A stretch of 64,000 nt of DNA from Arenimonas terrae (GTDB taxonomy: Bacteria > Pseudomonadota > Gammaproteobacteria > Xanthomonadales > Xanthomonadaceae), in assembly GCF_006265115.1 (NCBI RefSeq), contig NZ_SMDR01000001.1, forward strand, positions 992,001-1,056,000. The letters are read 5' to 3'. Below, in pieces: positions 63,921 to 64,000 of this stretch. The notes under the pieces are model-generated. The model worked only from the letters and a program-made list of their open reading frames with translations. It was not told the origin of the DNA and searched no databases. Numbering within the stretch: the stretch's first letter is position 1; each line of letters begins with the position of its first letter. A program made the translations under genes and the position numbers.

Positions 63921-64000
63921 ACCTCTCCAAGCCCGCGGCCAACCCCGGAAGCCGGCCGCAAACCCTTGGCCTGTCAGGCATTTATCCCATTACCTGGAGG

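Overview
This window is chromosomal DNA from a high-GC gammaproteobacterium, almost certainly order Lysobacterales/Xanthomonadales. The main reasons are the gene order tig-clpP-clpX-lon-hupB-tRNA(Val)-tRNA(Asp)-ppiD convergent with fabI, and a lexA-recA-recX block whose lexA carries the operator TTAGTAGTAATACTACTAA known from Xanthomonas LexA1. A second lexA heads an imuA-imuB-dnaE2 mutagenesis cassette, and kdkA and a DUF6165 gene, both typical of this group, are also present. Genus and species cannot be read from the window. There is no rRNA, IS element, integrase, prophage or CRISPR array.

Layout. 1-15 kb is the least routine part. It holds an LPS-related kinase and glycosyltransferase, then a secreted pair (beta-trefoil lectin plus DUF1800, and Tat-exported DUF1501) behind a CRP/Clp-like site. 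A dense hairpin region follows next to tRNA-Ser. Then come a secreted caspase-like/Sel1 protein divergent from a 1273-residue Ig-repeat autotransporter, and a convergent PP2C phosphatase and Ser/Thr kinase. 15-20 kb carries dnaQ, rnhA, a methyltransferase, gloB, an MltD-like lipoprotein and fabI. 20-30 kb is the proteostasis block with nine tRNAs and csrA. 30-39 kb has alaS, recX, recA, lexA1, cinA, mutS and hslR. 39-47 kb has a secreted hydrolase, the ffh-rpsP-rimM-trmD-rplS block, a ypjD-like membrane protein, a GNAT enzyme and radA. 47-54 kb has lexA2-imuA-imuB-dnaE2, a metallophosphoesterase and a lipid kinase. 54-64 kb has tRNA-Thr, murJ-ribF-ileS-lspA-ispH, divergent rpsT, and obgE-rpmA-rplU.

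How the genes work together. Most modules are housekeeping: protein quality control (trigger factor, ClpXP, Lon, PpiD), translation and export (SRP, ribosomal proteins, tRNA modification, LspA), and envelope precursors (MurJ, FabI). DNA damage is covered twice: LexA1 beside recA/recX, and LexA2 fused in one transcription unit to the ImuA-ImuB-DnaE2 translesion machine. The two repressors differ in their recognition-helix segment and face different palindromes, so two partly separate SOS regulons are likely.

The stretches most worth experimental attention are three. One is the 7-15 kb cluster of caspase-like protein, Ig-repeat autotransporter and PP2C/kinase. Another is the lectin-DUF1800/DUF1501 export pair with its CRP-like site. 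The third is a perfect 33-bp-arm palindrome that includes the 3' end of a tRNA-Ser gene. No intergenic gap exceeds 300 bp.
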